A DNA stretch of 55,627 nucleotides from the NCBI GenBank assembly GCA_002309635.1, contig DBXO01000046.1, forward strand, positions 27,916 to 83,542, read 5' to 3'. Positions 24,789-32,821 of this stretch are shown here, one piece after another. Under the pieces are notes generated by a model. It worked only from the letters and a program-made list of their open reading frames with translations, did no database searches and was not told where the DNA came from. Both the position numbers and the translations under genes were made by a program. Position 1 is the stretch's first letter. Each line of letters begins with the position of its first letter. The stretch is from Ruminococcus flavefaciens. Its GTDB lineage: Bacteria; Bacillota; Clostridia; Oscillospirales; Ruminococcaceae.

Positions 24789-24913
24789 AATGACAGTGAA
24801 GAACACGGATAACAAAAATCAAAACGAAAGGAGGCATGAACGCAGGGGGAAATGTTATTCGGATCAGATCACGTAACAAAATAAAAATCATATTAAAATG
24901 GAGGTTGTCTATT

Positions 24914-27808
24914 ATGAAAAAGAATTCAAAGAAAATGCTGGCATTATTTATCGGAGCATTAACTCTGCACAGCAGTATCGCAGCTGTTTCGGCAAGTGCA
25001 GCCGAGAGCTTTACAAGTGAGACAGAATCAGAAATAAGCTATTTTGAGGATTCGGATGTAATTCTTTCCAAGCTTGAACCCTTCGGTCAGATAACGCTCA
25101 AAAAAGGTGAGATCGCAGGTATAAGACCTGCAAATATCCTGATGACCGAGCCTCTCTACTACCTGCCGGATGATGTCGAAAAAGGTCCCTACGCAATAGT
25201 AGTCGTAAAAAAGAAGCTTAAGAGGGGAGACCTGAGAGATGATCTCAGAATTAAACTTAATACAGAGCCTCTTGATGACGGAAGCTCAAGTACGCCTCAC
25301 GAATTGATGAACATATGGTTCGCTAAGATCGAAGAAGCTCTCAAGAAAGGTCCCGTTCTTTTCTGTAAGGATCTTACCAAGGAAAATGCGGAGGTGTTAG
25401 ACTATCTTGTAAATACACAGTATGAAACTGTTGTGATCAATGCCAGTACATACAAGAATACTGTTAACGTTGCCGTTACCAACGACAAGGATGCCTACAT
25501 TATCAAGTACGGCGAGTCTGTTGAGCTCGGCGTCTCAGCAAGCGGCGGAGCAGGCGGCTATGCATACCAGTGGTTCAGGAACGGAACAGCGATAAATGGC
25601 GCGACTTCTCCGACCTATACCGCAGCGGAGGTTGGAAAATACACCTGCAGAGCGACCGATAAGTTAGGCACAAAGGGTACATCAAAGGCTGTAAATGTGG
25701 TATCTACACTGTCATTCACAAAGCTTCCCGATGATGTATATATCGCAGAGGGCGGAAGCGGAGAAATGTCGGTAGAGATATCGGGCGGACTTGCTCCCTA
25801 TACCTACCAGTGGTACAAGGACGGTGCAGCTGTCGGGAATTCAAATTCTGCGACATATACAGTCACATCGGCAGGAAAGTACAACTGCAAGGTAACAGAC
25901 TCTCTCGGTCAGGAGATAACGGGAAGATACGGAACGGTCTATATTGCTGAAGATCTGGTTCTCACCACCGATCTCAGCGATAAAGAGATCATGCCTGCAA
26001 GCGGAGTAGTGCTCAGGGTCGCTGCAAAGGGCGGACACGGAACATACTCCTATCAGTGGTACAAGGACGGTGCTGCTGTAAGCGGAGCAACAAATCAGAG
26101 CTGCGGCATTACAGCGGCAGGCAGCTATTACTGTATCGTTAAAGATAATTCGGGACAGTCGGTAAAGAGCCGTACCTGCCAGGTAATTGCAAAGCTTGCC
26201 GTCACTTCACAGCCGCAGTCCAAGACAGTAGCAAACGGAAAGACAGCTGCCCTCTCAGTCAGCGTAAGCGGCGGCAAAACACCCTATACATATCAGTGGT
26301 ACAGGAACGGTTTGTTTGTAAGCGGAGCAAATTCAAGTACATACAATGCTGCTTCTTCGGGCAATTACTACTGCCTTATCAAGGATTCTTCGGGACAGAG
26401 CATTACTACAAATACAGTAGTTGTAACAGTTGCAAATGCTATAACTATCTCATCACAGACTCAGAATTATCCTGTACTTTCAACAAGCGGAACAGCTTCG
26501 CTCAGCGTGACTGCATCAGGCGGCTACGGAACTCTCAGTTATCAGTGGTACAAGGGCAACGGTACAGCTATCAGCGGCGCTACTTCAAGAACATATTCAG
26601 CAACAGCCGCAGGTACATATTACTGCAAGATTACGGACGAACTGGGACAGTATAAGTATTCAAGCAATATCATCGTAGTAAACAAGCTCAGTATCTCTTC
26701 ACAGTCGGGCAATGTTACCATCAACAGCGGCAATAGCACTACACTTTCAGTAAGCATGACAGGCGGCTACGGTACGCTTAAATATCAGTGGTACAAGGAC
26801 GGTACAGCTATCAGCGGCGCTGCATCAAGGACATATACAACAGGCGTGGCAGGAACATACTACTGTAAGATAACAGACGGTTCAAATCAGACTGTATATT
26901 CGTCGAACAAGACTGTTACAGTTATCACATACCGTATCACATCACAGCCAAAGAGCGGCGTTATCGCTTCCGACATGGGCTACAAGCTCTCAGTAGGAGT
27001 AACAGGCGGCAAGGCTCCGTATAAGTACACATGGAGAAAGGACGGCGGATATGTAGGCAATACAGCCAATCTCACAGCATATGAGCCTGGTAAGTACTAC
27101 TGCACTATCGTTGACGCAGACGGCAAGACGCTCACAAGCGATACAGTAACACTTACAAAGTATTATCTCAGATTCACAAATTCATTCCCAACATACGCCA
27201 AGAGAGAGGGCAACTATTACCACCTCAGCGCTAAGGCAGCAGGCGGCTCAGGTAATTATTATTATTACTACTGGCAGAAGCTTGCGGCAGGCTCAACCAC
27301 ATGGGAGTATACAGACTGCCATGACCCAGAGCTCTATGTGTATGCAGGAACCTCTAAGGGCGACCGGTACAGATGCTGTATTACCTGTGAGCGTTCATAT
27401 GAACCCGGATATGCATACCTCTGGGGACCTGTAGTTTATATTGCCGATCCCATGAAGCTTACAAAAAGTTCATCATATGGCAGCTCGACAGGTACTCTTA
27501 CAGTAAAGGGCTCTGAGGGCTTCGGACCATATACAGTAAAATGGTATAAGACAACAAAAGAATATGAAAACTCAACAGGAACACTGGTTTCATCATACTC
27601 TGTAAGCAGCATATCAACAATAAACTATACTGTATATAAGAGCCTGACAACATCTGGAGAATACAAAAAAAGTTACAGCGGATCCAACGGTAACATTTAT
27701 TACTATACTGTAGATAACGGTGATGTATACAGATGTGAGATAACAGACGCAACAGGCACTAAAGTAACATCTGACAAATTCTATGTATATAGGAGCAACT
27801 TCAATTAA
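24914..27808 (+). CDS. Secreted multi-Ig-like-repeat surface protein (964 aa)
   Basis: I start at ATG 24914, 9 nt after GGAGG; an earlier in-frame ATG at 24836 has its GGAGG too close. A signal peptide ends near residue 30 (VSASA). An alpha/beta region of about 150 residues follows, unrecognised. From about residue 195 to 750 there are six to eight Ig-like domains of 80-90 residues. Each carries the YQWYKDG strand and a GxYYCKI(T/K)D strand, so the Cys/Trp pair of Ig folds is visible. The C-terminal ~200 residues are Tyr-rich and more diverged. There is no dockerin, LPXTG or SLH anchor, so attachment is unclear. It is probably an adhesin or ligand-binding surface protein. It converges on the second LytTR/GHKL pair. 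Confidence 0.85.
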   Translation: MKKNSKKMLALFIGALTLHSSIAAVSASAAESFTSETESEISYFEDSDVILSKLEPFGQITLKKGEIAGIRPANILMTEPLYYLPDDVEKGPYAIVVVKKKLKRGDLRDDLRIKLNTEPLDDGSSSTPHELMNIWFAKIEEALKKGPVLFCKDLTKENAEVLDYLVNTQYETVVINASTYKNTVNVAVTNDKDAYIIKYGESVELGVSASGGAGGYAYQWFRNGTAINGATSPTYTAAEVGKYTCRATDKLGTKGTSKAVNVVSTLSFTKLPDDVYIAEGGSGEMSVEISGGLAPYTYQWYKDGAAVGNSNSATYTVTSAGKYNCKVTDSLGQEITGRYGTVYIAEDLVLTTDLSDKEIMPASGVVLRVAAKGGHGTYSYQWYKDGAAVSGATNQSCGITAAGSYYCIVKDNSGQSVKSRTCQVIAKLAVTSQPQSKTVANGKTAALSVSVSGGKTPYTYQWYRNGLFVSGANSSTYNAASSGNYYCLIKDSSGQSITTNTVVVTVANAITISSQTQNYPVLSTSGTASLSVTASGGYGTLSYQWYKGNGTAISGATSRTYSATAAGTYYCKITDELGQYKYSSNIIVVNKLSISSQSGNVTINSGNSTTLSVSMTGGYGTLKYQWYKDGTAISGAASRTYTTGVAGTYYCKITDGSNQTVYSSNKTVTVITYRITSQPKSGVIASDMGYKLSVGVTGGKAPYKYTWRKDGGYVGNTANLTAYEPGKYYCTIVDADGKTLTSDTVTLTKYYLRFTNSFPTYAKREGNYYHLSAKAAGGSGNYYYYYWQKLAAGSTTWEYTDCHDPELYVYAGTSKGDRYRCCITCERSYEPGYAYLWGPVVYIADPMKLTKSSSYGSSTGTLTVKGSEGFGPYTVKWYKTTKEYENSTGTLVSSYSVSSISTINYTVYKSLTTSGEYKKSYSGSNGNIYYYTVDNGDVYRCEITDATGTKVTSDKFYVYRSNFN

Positions 27809-27827
27809 TAATTAAACAGCAATAATG

Positions 27828-27867
27828 AAAACTCCCCGGGCTGCAAAAGCGGTCCGGGGAGTTTTTT
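27828..27867. terminator. Bidirectional terminator between Ig-protein and sensor kinase genes
   Basis: AAAACTCCCCGG ... CCGGGGAGTTTTTT, with A- and T-runs on opposite sides. Confidence 0.88.
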
Positions 27868-29200
27868 AGTGTGCCTCGGCAGGCTCGGCGCTCTGTGCGT
27901 AAGCCTCCTCCATTTTCAGCAGGAGCTGTATATCCAGTACAAATGTATCATTTTCTGTGGATATATCGGCGCTGCCGTCGTATTTTTCAACGGTATTCAT
28001 TATATTTGCAACGCCGAAGCCGTGGTTCTGCTTGTCCTTCTTGGAGGTGACAAGCTTGTTTTTTCCCTTGATATTTACCTCGTCGAATATGGGATTCGAT
28101 ATCTTAAAGAAGAAGTATCCCTGTTTGAAATCGGATTCTATGCTGATAGTCTTCTGACTGTCCCCTGTATCCTTTGCGCAGGCTTCTATGGCGTTGTCAA
28201 CTGCGTTTGCGATGATAACGCAGAGGTCGGCATTGCTTATTCCGATAGTGGGGACATAGCCCCTGAACGTGATAGCGGTGTTGGCTTTCTTAGCCTTTTC
28301 GCTCTTGTCGTTCATAAGGGCGTCTATGATGATATTTCCTGTGTTGAACTGCTTTTTCTCAACAGATGACATCTTTTCGATATCGTTCAGGTAATCAACG
28401 GCGCGGTCTATATTGTTTGAAGCTATAAGGCTGCGCAGACAGAGTATATGGTTCTTGAAATCGTGGCGGAAGCTGCGGAATTCCCCGTAGATGCGCTCTA
28501 TCTTTTCGTAGTATTCAACCTGATTCTCTATCTGATTAGTGAGGATAGTTACCTTTGCTCTCTTTTCGGACTCGGATATTCCGATCAATACAAATGAGAT
28601 CGCCGCCGCTATAACGCCTATCATAGAGAGCAGCATCATTAAACTCTTTAATTGGCCATAGCCTTGTTTGTTTTGCAGCATAGTGAAAAACGAAGCTATG
28701 AATATAAGCATAAGAGATATCACATAGAGTTTTTTGGGCAGAGAATCTATGAGCTGACTTATAAAAAGCTCTTTATTCTTTCTTTTTATGTATATAAGCA
28801 GCACCGAAAGAATTATCAGACTTATGGTAAAGGCGATTATATTTGATATTACAGAATTGCTGATACACGGCGTTAAAAGGTTCTGATATATCTGTGGTAT
28901 ATTTATCGATATAAGGAAGAAATACAAAAGCTTGTAGCTCATTTTTCTGTAGACAAAGGAGAAAACGAGCAGCCGCCCCAGATAGTACAGCATGAAAAGC
29001 ATGAACATTACTCCGGATTCAGGCTGGATTTTGGGATCTAAAATAATAAATGATGGTGAGGCGCAGATCAGAAGCAAGATCATATTTATTATTTTGCAGT
29101 TATGTATGGTATATCCGCAAAGCACCTTTACGAGCTGCAGTGTTAAGGCCTGTTCGGTAAAGCATACGATGAGCAGGATAATCGGAAGGAAAATATGCAT
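27866..29200 (-). CDS. GHKL sensor histidine kinase, second LytTR system
   Basis: The 444-residue protein starts at ATG 29200, 5 bp after the regulator stop, with AAGGAC inside the regulator end. About six or seven hydrophobic segments fill the first ~210 residues. The phosphorylation box is FRSFRHDFKNHILCL. The GHKL ATPase has VIIANAVDNAIEACAKD and a NHGFGVANIMNTVEKYDG G box. This is an AgrC/ComD-type peptide-sensing kinase by layout, but no AgrB, AgrD or exporter adjoins it, so its signal is unknown. Co-transcribed after the LytTR regulator. Confidence 0.9.
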   Translation of the reverse strand: MHIFLPIILLIVCFTEQALTLQLVKVLCGYTIHNCKIINMILLLICASPSFIILDPKIQPESGVMFMLFMLYYLGRLLVFSFVYRKMSYKLLYFFLISINIPQIYQNLLTPCISNSVISNIIAFTISLIILSVLLIYIKRKNKELFISQLIDSLPKKLYVISLMLIFIASFFTMLQNKQGYGQLKSLMMLLSMIGVIAAAISFVLIGISESEKRAKVTILTNQIENQVEYYEKIERIYGEFRSFRHDFKNHILCLRSLIASNNIDRAVDYLNDIEKMSSVEKKQFNTGNIIIDALMNDKSEKAKKANTAITFRGYVPTIGISNADLCVIIANAVDNAIEACAKDTGDSQKTISIESDFKQGYFFFKISNPIFDEVNIKGKNKLVTSKKDKQNHGFGVANIMNTVEKYDGSADISTENDTFVLDIQLLLKMEEAYAQSAEPAEAH

Positions 29201-29205
29201 AATAG

Positions 29206-29916
29206 TCAGTCCTTTGCAAAATTGTATCTTCTTACGTAATCTGTGAAGGCTTTTTTGAATGATGTGAGCTTTAGCTTGCTTATAAGGGCGCGTTCCTTGT
29301 TGTCGAACAGTATATCCGTTGAGGTATGTGAAACGATATGCCTGAATCCCACGGAATAGGTCCTGTGGCTCCGGAAGAATTTATCCTCAGGAAGACTTGA
29401 CTCTATGTCGGAAAGGGTCTTTTTATACAGGATATTCTCGCTGACGGTACGTATATAGCAGTACTTGTCGGCGGCCTCGATATATATTATATCGTCGATG
29501 TTTATACGCTTGTGTTCGTCATCTGTCTTTATGACGAGGAAATTGCTGCTGTCAGTGCTGCGCAGGTAATCGTCCATGGCGGATGTGAGCTTTTCGATAT
29601 TTATTGGCTTTACAAGAAATCTGTAGGTATTGACCTCAAAGGTATCGAAAACTATGTCCGGAAAGCTCGTCAGGAAGATGATAGCGGTCTGTATATTCTT
29701 CTTTCTTATCCTTCTTGCAGTCTCAAGGCCGTCAATTCCGTCCATCTGATAATCCATGAATATGATATCGTATTCGTAATTGCTTGCAAGAAGGTCAAAT
29801 CCGTTGGTGTAGTCATCGTAAAGCAGTACAAGATGCCTTTTAAGAGCATATGCTTCAAGGTCCCTTTTCAGGTCGTCGTGCAGTGCGGGTTTGTCGTCAC
29901 ATATTGCGATTCTCAT
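29206..29916 (-). CDS. LytTR-family response regulator, second system
   Basis: The 236-residue protein starts at ATG 29916 behind AAGGGAG. Receiver residues: CDDK near residue 6, phosphoacceptor Asp in IIFMDYQMDG near residue 54, FLTSF, and VKPIN. The LytTR domain covers about residues 135-236 (INIDDIIYIEAADKYCYIRTV, FFRSHRTYSVGFRHI). It heads a two-gene operon with the GHKL kinase. Paired 21-bp-spaced boxes lie just upstream of its start (29972-30004) and again at 30439-30471, so it is the natural candidate to bind them and may regulate itself divergently. Confidence 0.9.
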   Translation of the reverse strand: MRIAICDDKPALHDDLKRDLEAYALKRHLVLLYDDYTNGFDLLASNYEYDIIFMDYQMDGIDGLETARRIRKKNIQTAIIFLTSFPDIVFDTFEVNTYRFLVKPINIEKLTSAMDDYLRSTDSSNFLVIKTDDEHKRINIDDIIYIEAADKYCYIRTVSENILYKKTLSDIESSLPEDKFFRSHRTYSVGFRHIVSHTSTDILFDNKERALISKLKLTSFKKAFTDYVRRYNFAKD

Positions 29917-29971
29917 ATAATTCTCCCTTCGGTAAAAAAGCAGTTAATGGAGCGGTTTATTATTATTTATT

Positions 29972-30004
29972 CCGTTTACTCCGTTTTTTGACTTGTTCAC
30001 TCTC
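29972..30004 (+). promoter_or_regulatory. LytTR-type box pair A
   Basis: CCGTTTACTCCG at 29972 and TTGTTCACTCTC at 29993 share GTTYACTC with a 21-bp period. The second box ends 6 bp before the -35 at 30011. Confidence 0.75.
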
Positions 30005-30010
30005 TTTTTA

Positions 30011-30039
30011 TGGATAAAATGCTGTGTCAGTAATATAAT
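30011..30039 (+). promoter_or_regulatory. Promoter downstream of box pair A
   Basis: TGGATA, 17-bp spacer, TATAAT; predicted start near 30046. Confidence 0.7.
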
Positions 30040-30096
30040 AACATCAATGAAACACAACAGTGAAAACGAAATCTATAGAAAGAGGAGGTAAGAGAC

Positions 30097-30120
30097 ATGT
30101 GGGAATGGTGGTTCAAATAA
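30097..30120 (+). CDS. Seven-codon ORF, MWEWWFK
   Basis: AGAGGAGGT at 30081-30089 lies 7 bp before ATG 30097, an excellent ribosome site. The frame reads Met-Trp-Glu-Trp-Trp-Phe-Lys-stop. Such a strong site in front of so short and aromatic a frame is unlikely to be idle. It could be a signal or effector peptide, a leader peptide sensing charged tRNA-Trp, or a translation-coupled element in a regulatory RNA. It is controlled by box pair A. I know no family for it. Confidence 0.55.
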   Translation: MWEWWFK

Positions 30121-30365
30121 TTATCAAAAACATATAAGATCATTTGGCATAATAAAAGGAAGCAGCTGAATGCTTTCAGGTATTTGCAGGACCAGTTTTT
30201 GAATTTAATTTATACATATAATTATAGCGTATGAGCCAAAAAAAGTCAAGTAATATGCAATATAATCGCAAAAATATATAATATGGCAATTCTTATGACG
30301 GTATATGACGCATCAATAGCAAAAACAAGGGTCTTTCTTTTTATGCCAGGTATCATATATAGCTG

Positions 30366-30393
30366 AAAGTCCCGATAATTCAGGGACTTTTTT
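30366..30393 (+). terminator. Terminator of the candidate ~350-nt RNA
   Basis: AAAGTCCC, 9-nt loop, GGGACTTTTTT. Confidence 0.8.
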
Positions 30394-30438
30394 GCATAAT
30401 ACGGCTTTTCCGGAGCAGGGCACCGGCCGTTGGCTATC

Positions 30439-30471
30439 CCGTTCACTCCGGAAAAGGCACCGTTTACTCCG
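30439..30471 (+). promoter_or_regulatory. LytTR-type box pair B
   Basis: CCGTTCACTCCG at 30439 and CCGTTTACTCCG at 30460, 21-bp period, ending 6 bp before the -35: the same geometry as pair A. Confidence 0.82.
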
Positions 30472-30477
30472 AAAGGG

Positions 30478-30506
30478 TTTAAAAAAACGGAAAAAAAGAG
30501 TATAAT
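30478..30506 (+). promoter_or_regulatory. Promoter downstream of box pair B
   Basis: TTTAAA, 17-bp spacer, TATAAT, leading to the gene at 30543. Confidence 0.72.
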
Positions 30507-30542
30507 GCTAATCAATCGCAAACAAAAAAAGGAGCCGAAAAA

Positions 30543-31004
30543 GTGCAGATAATACAGAATCAGAATATATACATGAGGGATATTATCAGCTATACCGCAG
30601 ACATAAAAAAGACAGAGATAATCAATTTAATAAGATATGTTTCACAGAACATAAAAGCTCTTGATCTGCGGATAGGAAACAAGATAATATATACCATCAA
30701 GTCTTACAACAAAAACAGCGGCAAGCACAACGTCGAGGTCCTTATCCCTGTCAGGGGAAAGGTGAGCAAAAGCGAGGGCTTTGAGTACAAAAAGGTCTTC
30801 AAGCTGGTAAACGCTGTAACTGTCCGCCATGAGGGCAGTATAGACTCTATAGACACCACTGAGAAATGTCTTGAGGAATATATCGCCAGCAATAACTGCC
30901 AGCCGCTGACAAAGCCGTACTACAGAGTAATAAGGGAAAGCGGCAGCTCGTCTGTTGATTCCATAATCGATATCTATATCGGCGTGGATTATAATGAACT
31001 GTGA
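30543..31004 (+). CDS. Small effector-binding-like protein (DUF5085/GyrI-like fold suspected)
   Basis: The 153-residue protein starts at GTG 30543 behind AAAAGGAG. It has no signal peptide, membrane helix or DNA-binding domain. The pattern VEVLIPVRGKV, then FKLVNAVTVRHEGSID, a YIASNN helix and a final IDIYIGVDYNEL strand resembles stand-alone GyrI-like (AraC effector-binding) proteins, and in particular what I recall of DUF5085. Such proteins bind small molecules or partner proteins. It is the only gene of a transcript driven by LytTR box pair B and ended by a strong terminator, so it should be an output of the second two-component system. Fold assignment is tentative. Confidence 0.7.
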   Translation: MQIIQNQNIYMRDIISYTADIKKTEIINLIRYVSQNIKALDLRIGNKIIYTIKSYNKNSGKHNVEVLIPVRGKVSKSEGFEYKKVFKLVNAVTVRHEGSIDSIDTTEKCLEEYIASNNCQPLTKPYYRVIRESGSSSVDSIIDIYIGVDYNEL

Positions 31005-31050
31005 CCGGCCGCTACTTAATCAGATAATAAATAATAAAGAAGAAATAATA

Positions 31051-31083
31051 AAAAATATGTCCGCGGAAGCGGACATATTTTTG
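31051..31083 (+). terminator. Terminator of the effector-binding-like gene
   Basis: AAATATGTCCGC-GGAA-GCGGACATATTTTTG. Confidence 0.88.
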
Positions 31084-31157
31084 TTTTGTCGCCGTAAGGC
31101 GATTCATATATTATTATTTCTTCTTTTTCCTTTGGCATCAGCGGATACCGCTGCGCT

Positions 31158-32063
31158 TTATCCCATAATTCTTGACACCATTATCTCATATTCCCTGCGG
31201 CTCTTTTTCAGCAGAGCATAGTCGTGCGGTCCGCCCTTTTTCTCGTAATAGGAGAACGGGTGGCCGTCTTTTTTCATTTTTGCGGCAAAACGCCTTGCAG
31301 GGATATTCATTATATCATGTGTTCCCGAAAACATTGTTATATGAGGAAGCCCTGTGAGATCGCCCTTTGACACGCTTGTCCTGTATTCGTTCACGTCAAG
31401 GTCGCCCCGCCAGAGCTCGCTTATCTTTTCCACGGGGAACTGTCCCAGAATACTGTCCTCGGCTTTGATATGATCGGCTCTCTTGCGCTCCTTTTCTGTC
31501 ATTTCCCCTATTATGAAGCCGGGTGAAATGAGTATTATCTCATTTGCCAGCGGGAGTCCCCTGTCTCTTGCAAGCATGGATACGGACAGGGAGAGAGTTC
31601 CGCCTGCGGAGTCTCCCATAATGGTTATATCCTCGGGGCGGCTGTGCTTCATGAGTTCTCTGTAGACCTCCATGAGCATGATATGTGCGCCCTTTGCGTC
31701 GCTTTCGGGTACCATTGGATACTGGGGAAATATCACCTCGCAGCCTGTATCCCTTGCGAGACGCTGACAGAGCCTCCAGTGCAGGGGCAGGGCCTCAAGG
31801 AAGAAGCCGCCTCCGTGTATGAAAAGCAGTTTTTTATTGCTCCTGTTATGCTTGTCACGAGCCGTATAGTATATACTGCCGTCAGATCTGTGGGTCTTTA
31901 CGTCCATTTTGCTCTTTATTCTTTTCGACGGCTCTGAGCTCTTCGGGAGCTTCTTTTTTTTCAGTTCTGCAAGTCCCTCTGCAAACTCGGGATTGTCGAG
32001 CCTGCTGATCTCCGTGAAATCCCGCATGGAAAATTTTATCAGCTTTTTTAATATGATATTCAT
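31158..32063 (-). CDS. HSL-family alpha/beta hydrolase (esterase)
   Basis: The 301-residue protein starts at ATG 32063 behind GAAGAGG. Hallmarks of the hormone-sensitive-lipase family are present: HGGGF oxyanion motif near residue 83, nucleophile Ser in MGDSAGG near 150, Asp in SGTHDIMN, and His in GGPHDYAL. No signal peptide is seen, so it probably hydrolyses short acyl esters in the cytoplasm. It is followed on the same strand only by convergent sequence and is preceded by the DUF3592-like gene 33 bp away, so the two may be co-transcribed. Substrate unknown. Confidence 0.88.
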   Translation of the reverse strand: MNIILKKLIKFSMRDFTEISRLDNPEFAEGLAELKKKKLPKSSEPSKRIKSKMDVKTHRSDGSIYYTARDKHNRSNKKLLFIHGGGFFLEALPLHWRLCQRLARDTGCEVIFPQYPMVPESDAKGAHIMLMEVYRELMKHSRPEDITIMGDSAGGTLSLSVSMLARDRGLPLANEIILISPGFIIGEMTEKERKRADHIKAEDSILGQFPVEKISELWRGDLDVNEYRTSVSKGDLTGLPHITMFSGTHDIMNIPARRFAAKMKKDGHPFSYYEKKGGPHDYALLKKSRREYEIMVSRIMG

Positions 32064-32096
32064 TGTGTATCGTCCTCTTCCCTATATGTGATGTGT

Positions 32097-32603
32097 TCAG
32101 TGTATTATAAACTTTCCGAATATCAGGAACAGCCCTGTGAAAACAAGCATTCCCCCCGTAAGCAGGAACGATCTCATGGCTGAGTCTGCAAGATCGTCGA
32201 ATAATGTGGCGGGAGCCTCCGGGTCTATATGTATCGTAACGCTATCTCCTTCGCGGAGCCGCTTAAAGGAGCTCTGTCTGCCGTATATCCTGTTGTTCCC
32301 GCTGTATTCCGTTCCGTTGAATTCGTATCTGTAGCTTGCATTGTAATGCTTGTATCTGAAACGTAACCCGCCGTCATTATTTGCGCTGCTTATACCGGTT
32401 ACTACAGCGGTGACCTTTTCAGTGCATTTTTTCTTCAATAAATGTATTTTTCGCCACCTGTTAAGAAAATAGAGGGACATCAGCATTATCGCTATCCCGA
32501 AAAACACAAGAAAGCCGTCAAATTTCGGCTCCTCACGGTAGGTGTAGGAATATTTTGGTATTATAGTAGTATCTGCTGTCTCAACTGTATACACTTTGCT
32601 CAC
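32097..32603 (-). CDS. DUF3592-like membrane protein
   Basis: The 168-residue protein has two membrane helices, near residues 29-46 and 143-163. Between them is a beta-rich domain with VTAVVTGISSANNDG and YRYEFNGTEYSG...LREGDSVTIHIDPEAP, the usual DUF3592 pattern. The best start is GTG 32603, although no good ribosome site is visible, so the start is uncertain. Function of this family is not established. Confidence 0.75.
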   Translation of the reverse strand: MSKVYTVETADTTIIPKYSYTYREEPKFDGFLVFFGIAIMLMSLYFLNRWRKIHLLKKKCTEKVTAVVTGISSANNDGGLRFRYKHYNASYRYEFNGTEYSGNNRIYGRQSSFKRLREGDSVTIHIDPEAPATLFDDLADSAMRSFLLTGGMLVFTGLFLIFGKFIIH

Positions 32604-32765
32604 CCCGGAAAAAAGTTTCTTATGAAATGATTATACCATAACCCGGTGCTCATTTCAAGGATATTTGCGGCTTTATATCCGGAAACGTTTTTTAGCTGCA
32701 ATACTTCAGACAACATTCCGGATAAGGTCCGTGTTTCCGGTCCGCATGAATAACGGTATCCTTAA

Positions 32766-32801
32766 CAGAAAAGGTCTCCGCAGATAATGTCCGCGGAGAC
32801 C
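32766..32801 (-). terminator. Terminator of the BspA-like gene
   Basis: GGTCTCCGC ... GCGGAGACC stem, followed on the minus strand by TTTTCTG. Confidence 0.7.
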
Positions 32802-32821
32802 ATATTCATGATTACTGCTTA

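Larger units (their letters stand above)
30046..30396 (+). ncRNA. Candidate LytTR-controlled ~350-nt RNA
   Basis: Between the promoter at 30011 and the terminator at 30366 no conventional gene exists, yet transcription signals at both ends are strong. The RNA would carry the heptapeptide ORF near its 5' end and a second tiny frame (MLSGICRTSF, 30170-30202, AAAGGA upstream). A regulatory RNA with a small peptide, by analogy to RNAIII or VR-RNA under LytTR control, is inference. Confidence 0.5.

Noticed and set aside
24836..24913. Upstream in-frame ATG for the Ig-repeat protein
   Set aside because: Its GGAGG is only one base from the ATG, and the extension would precede and spoil the signal peptide.
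30283..30366. 27-codon frame (MAILMTVYDAS...) within the candidate RNA
   Set aside because: No ribosome site, and the stop runs into the terminator stem; not listed as a gene, though it deserves a glance if the RNA is real.
30994..31221. 75-codon hydrophobic frame overlapping the end of the effector-binding-like gene
   Set aside because: It runs through a strong terminator and into the antisense of the esterase, with no ribosome site.
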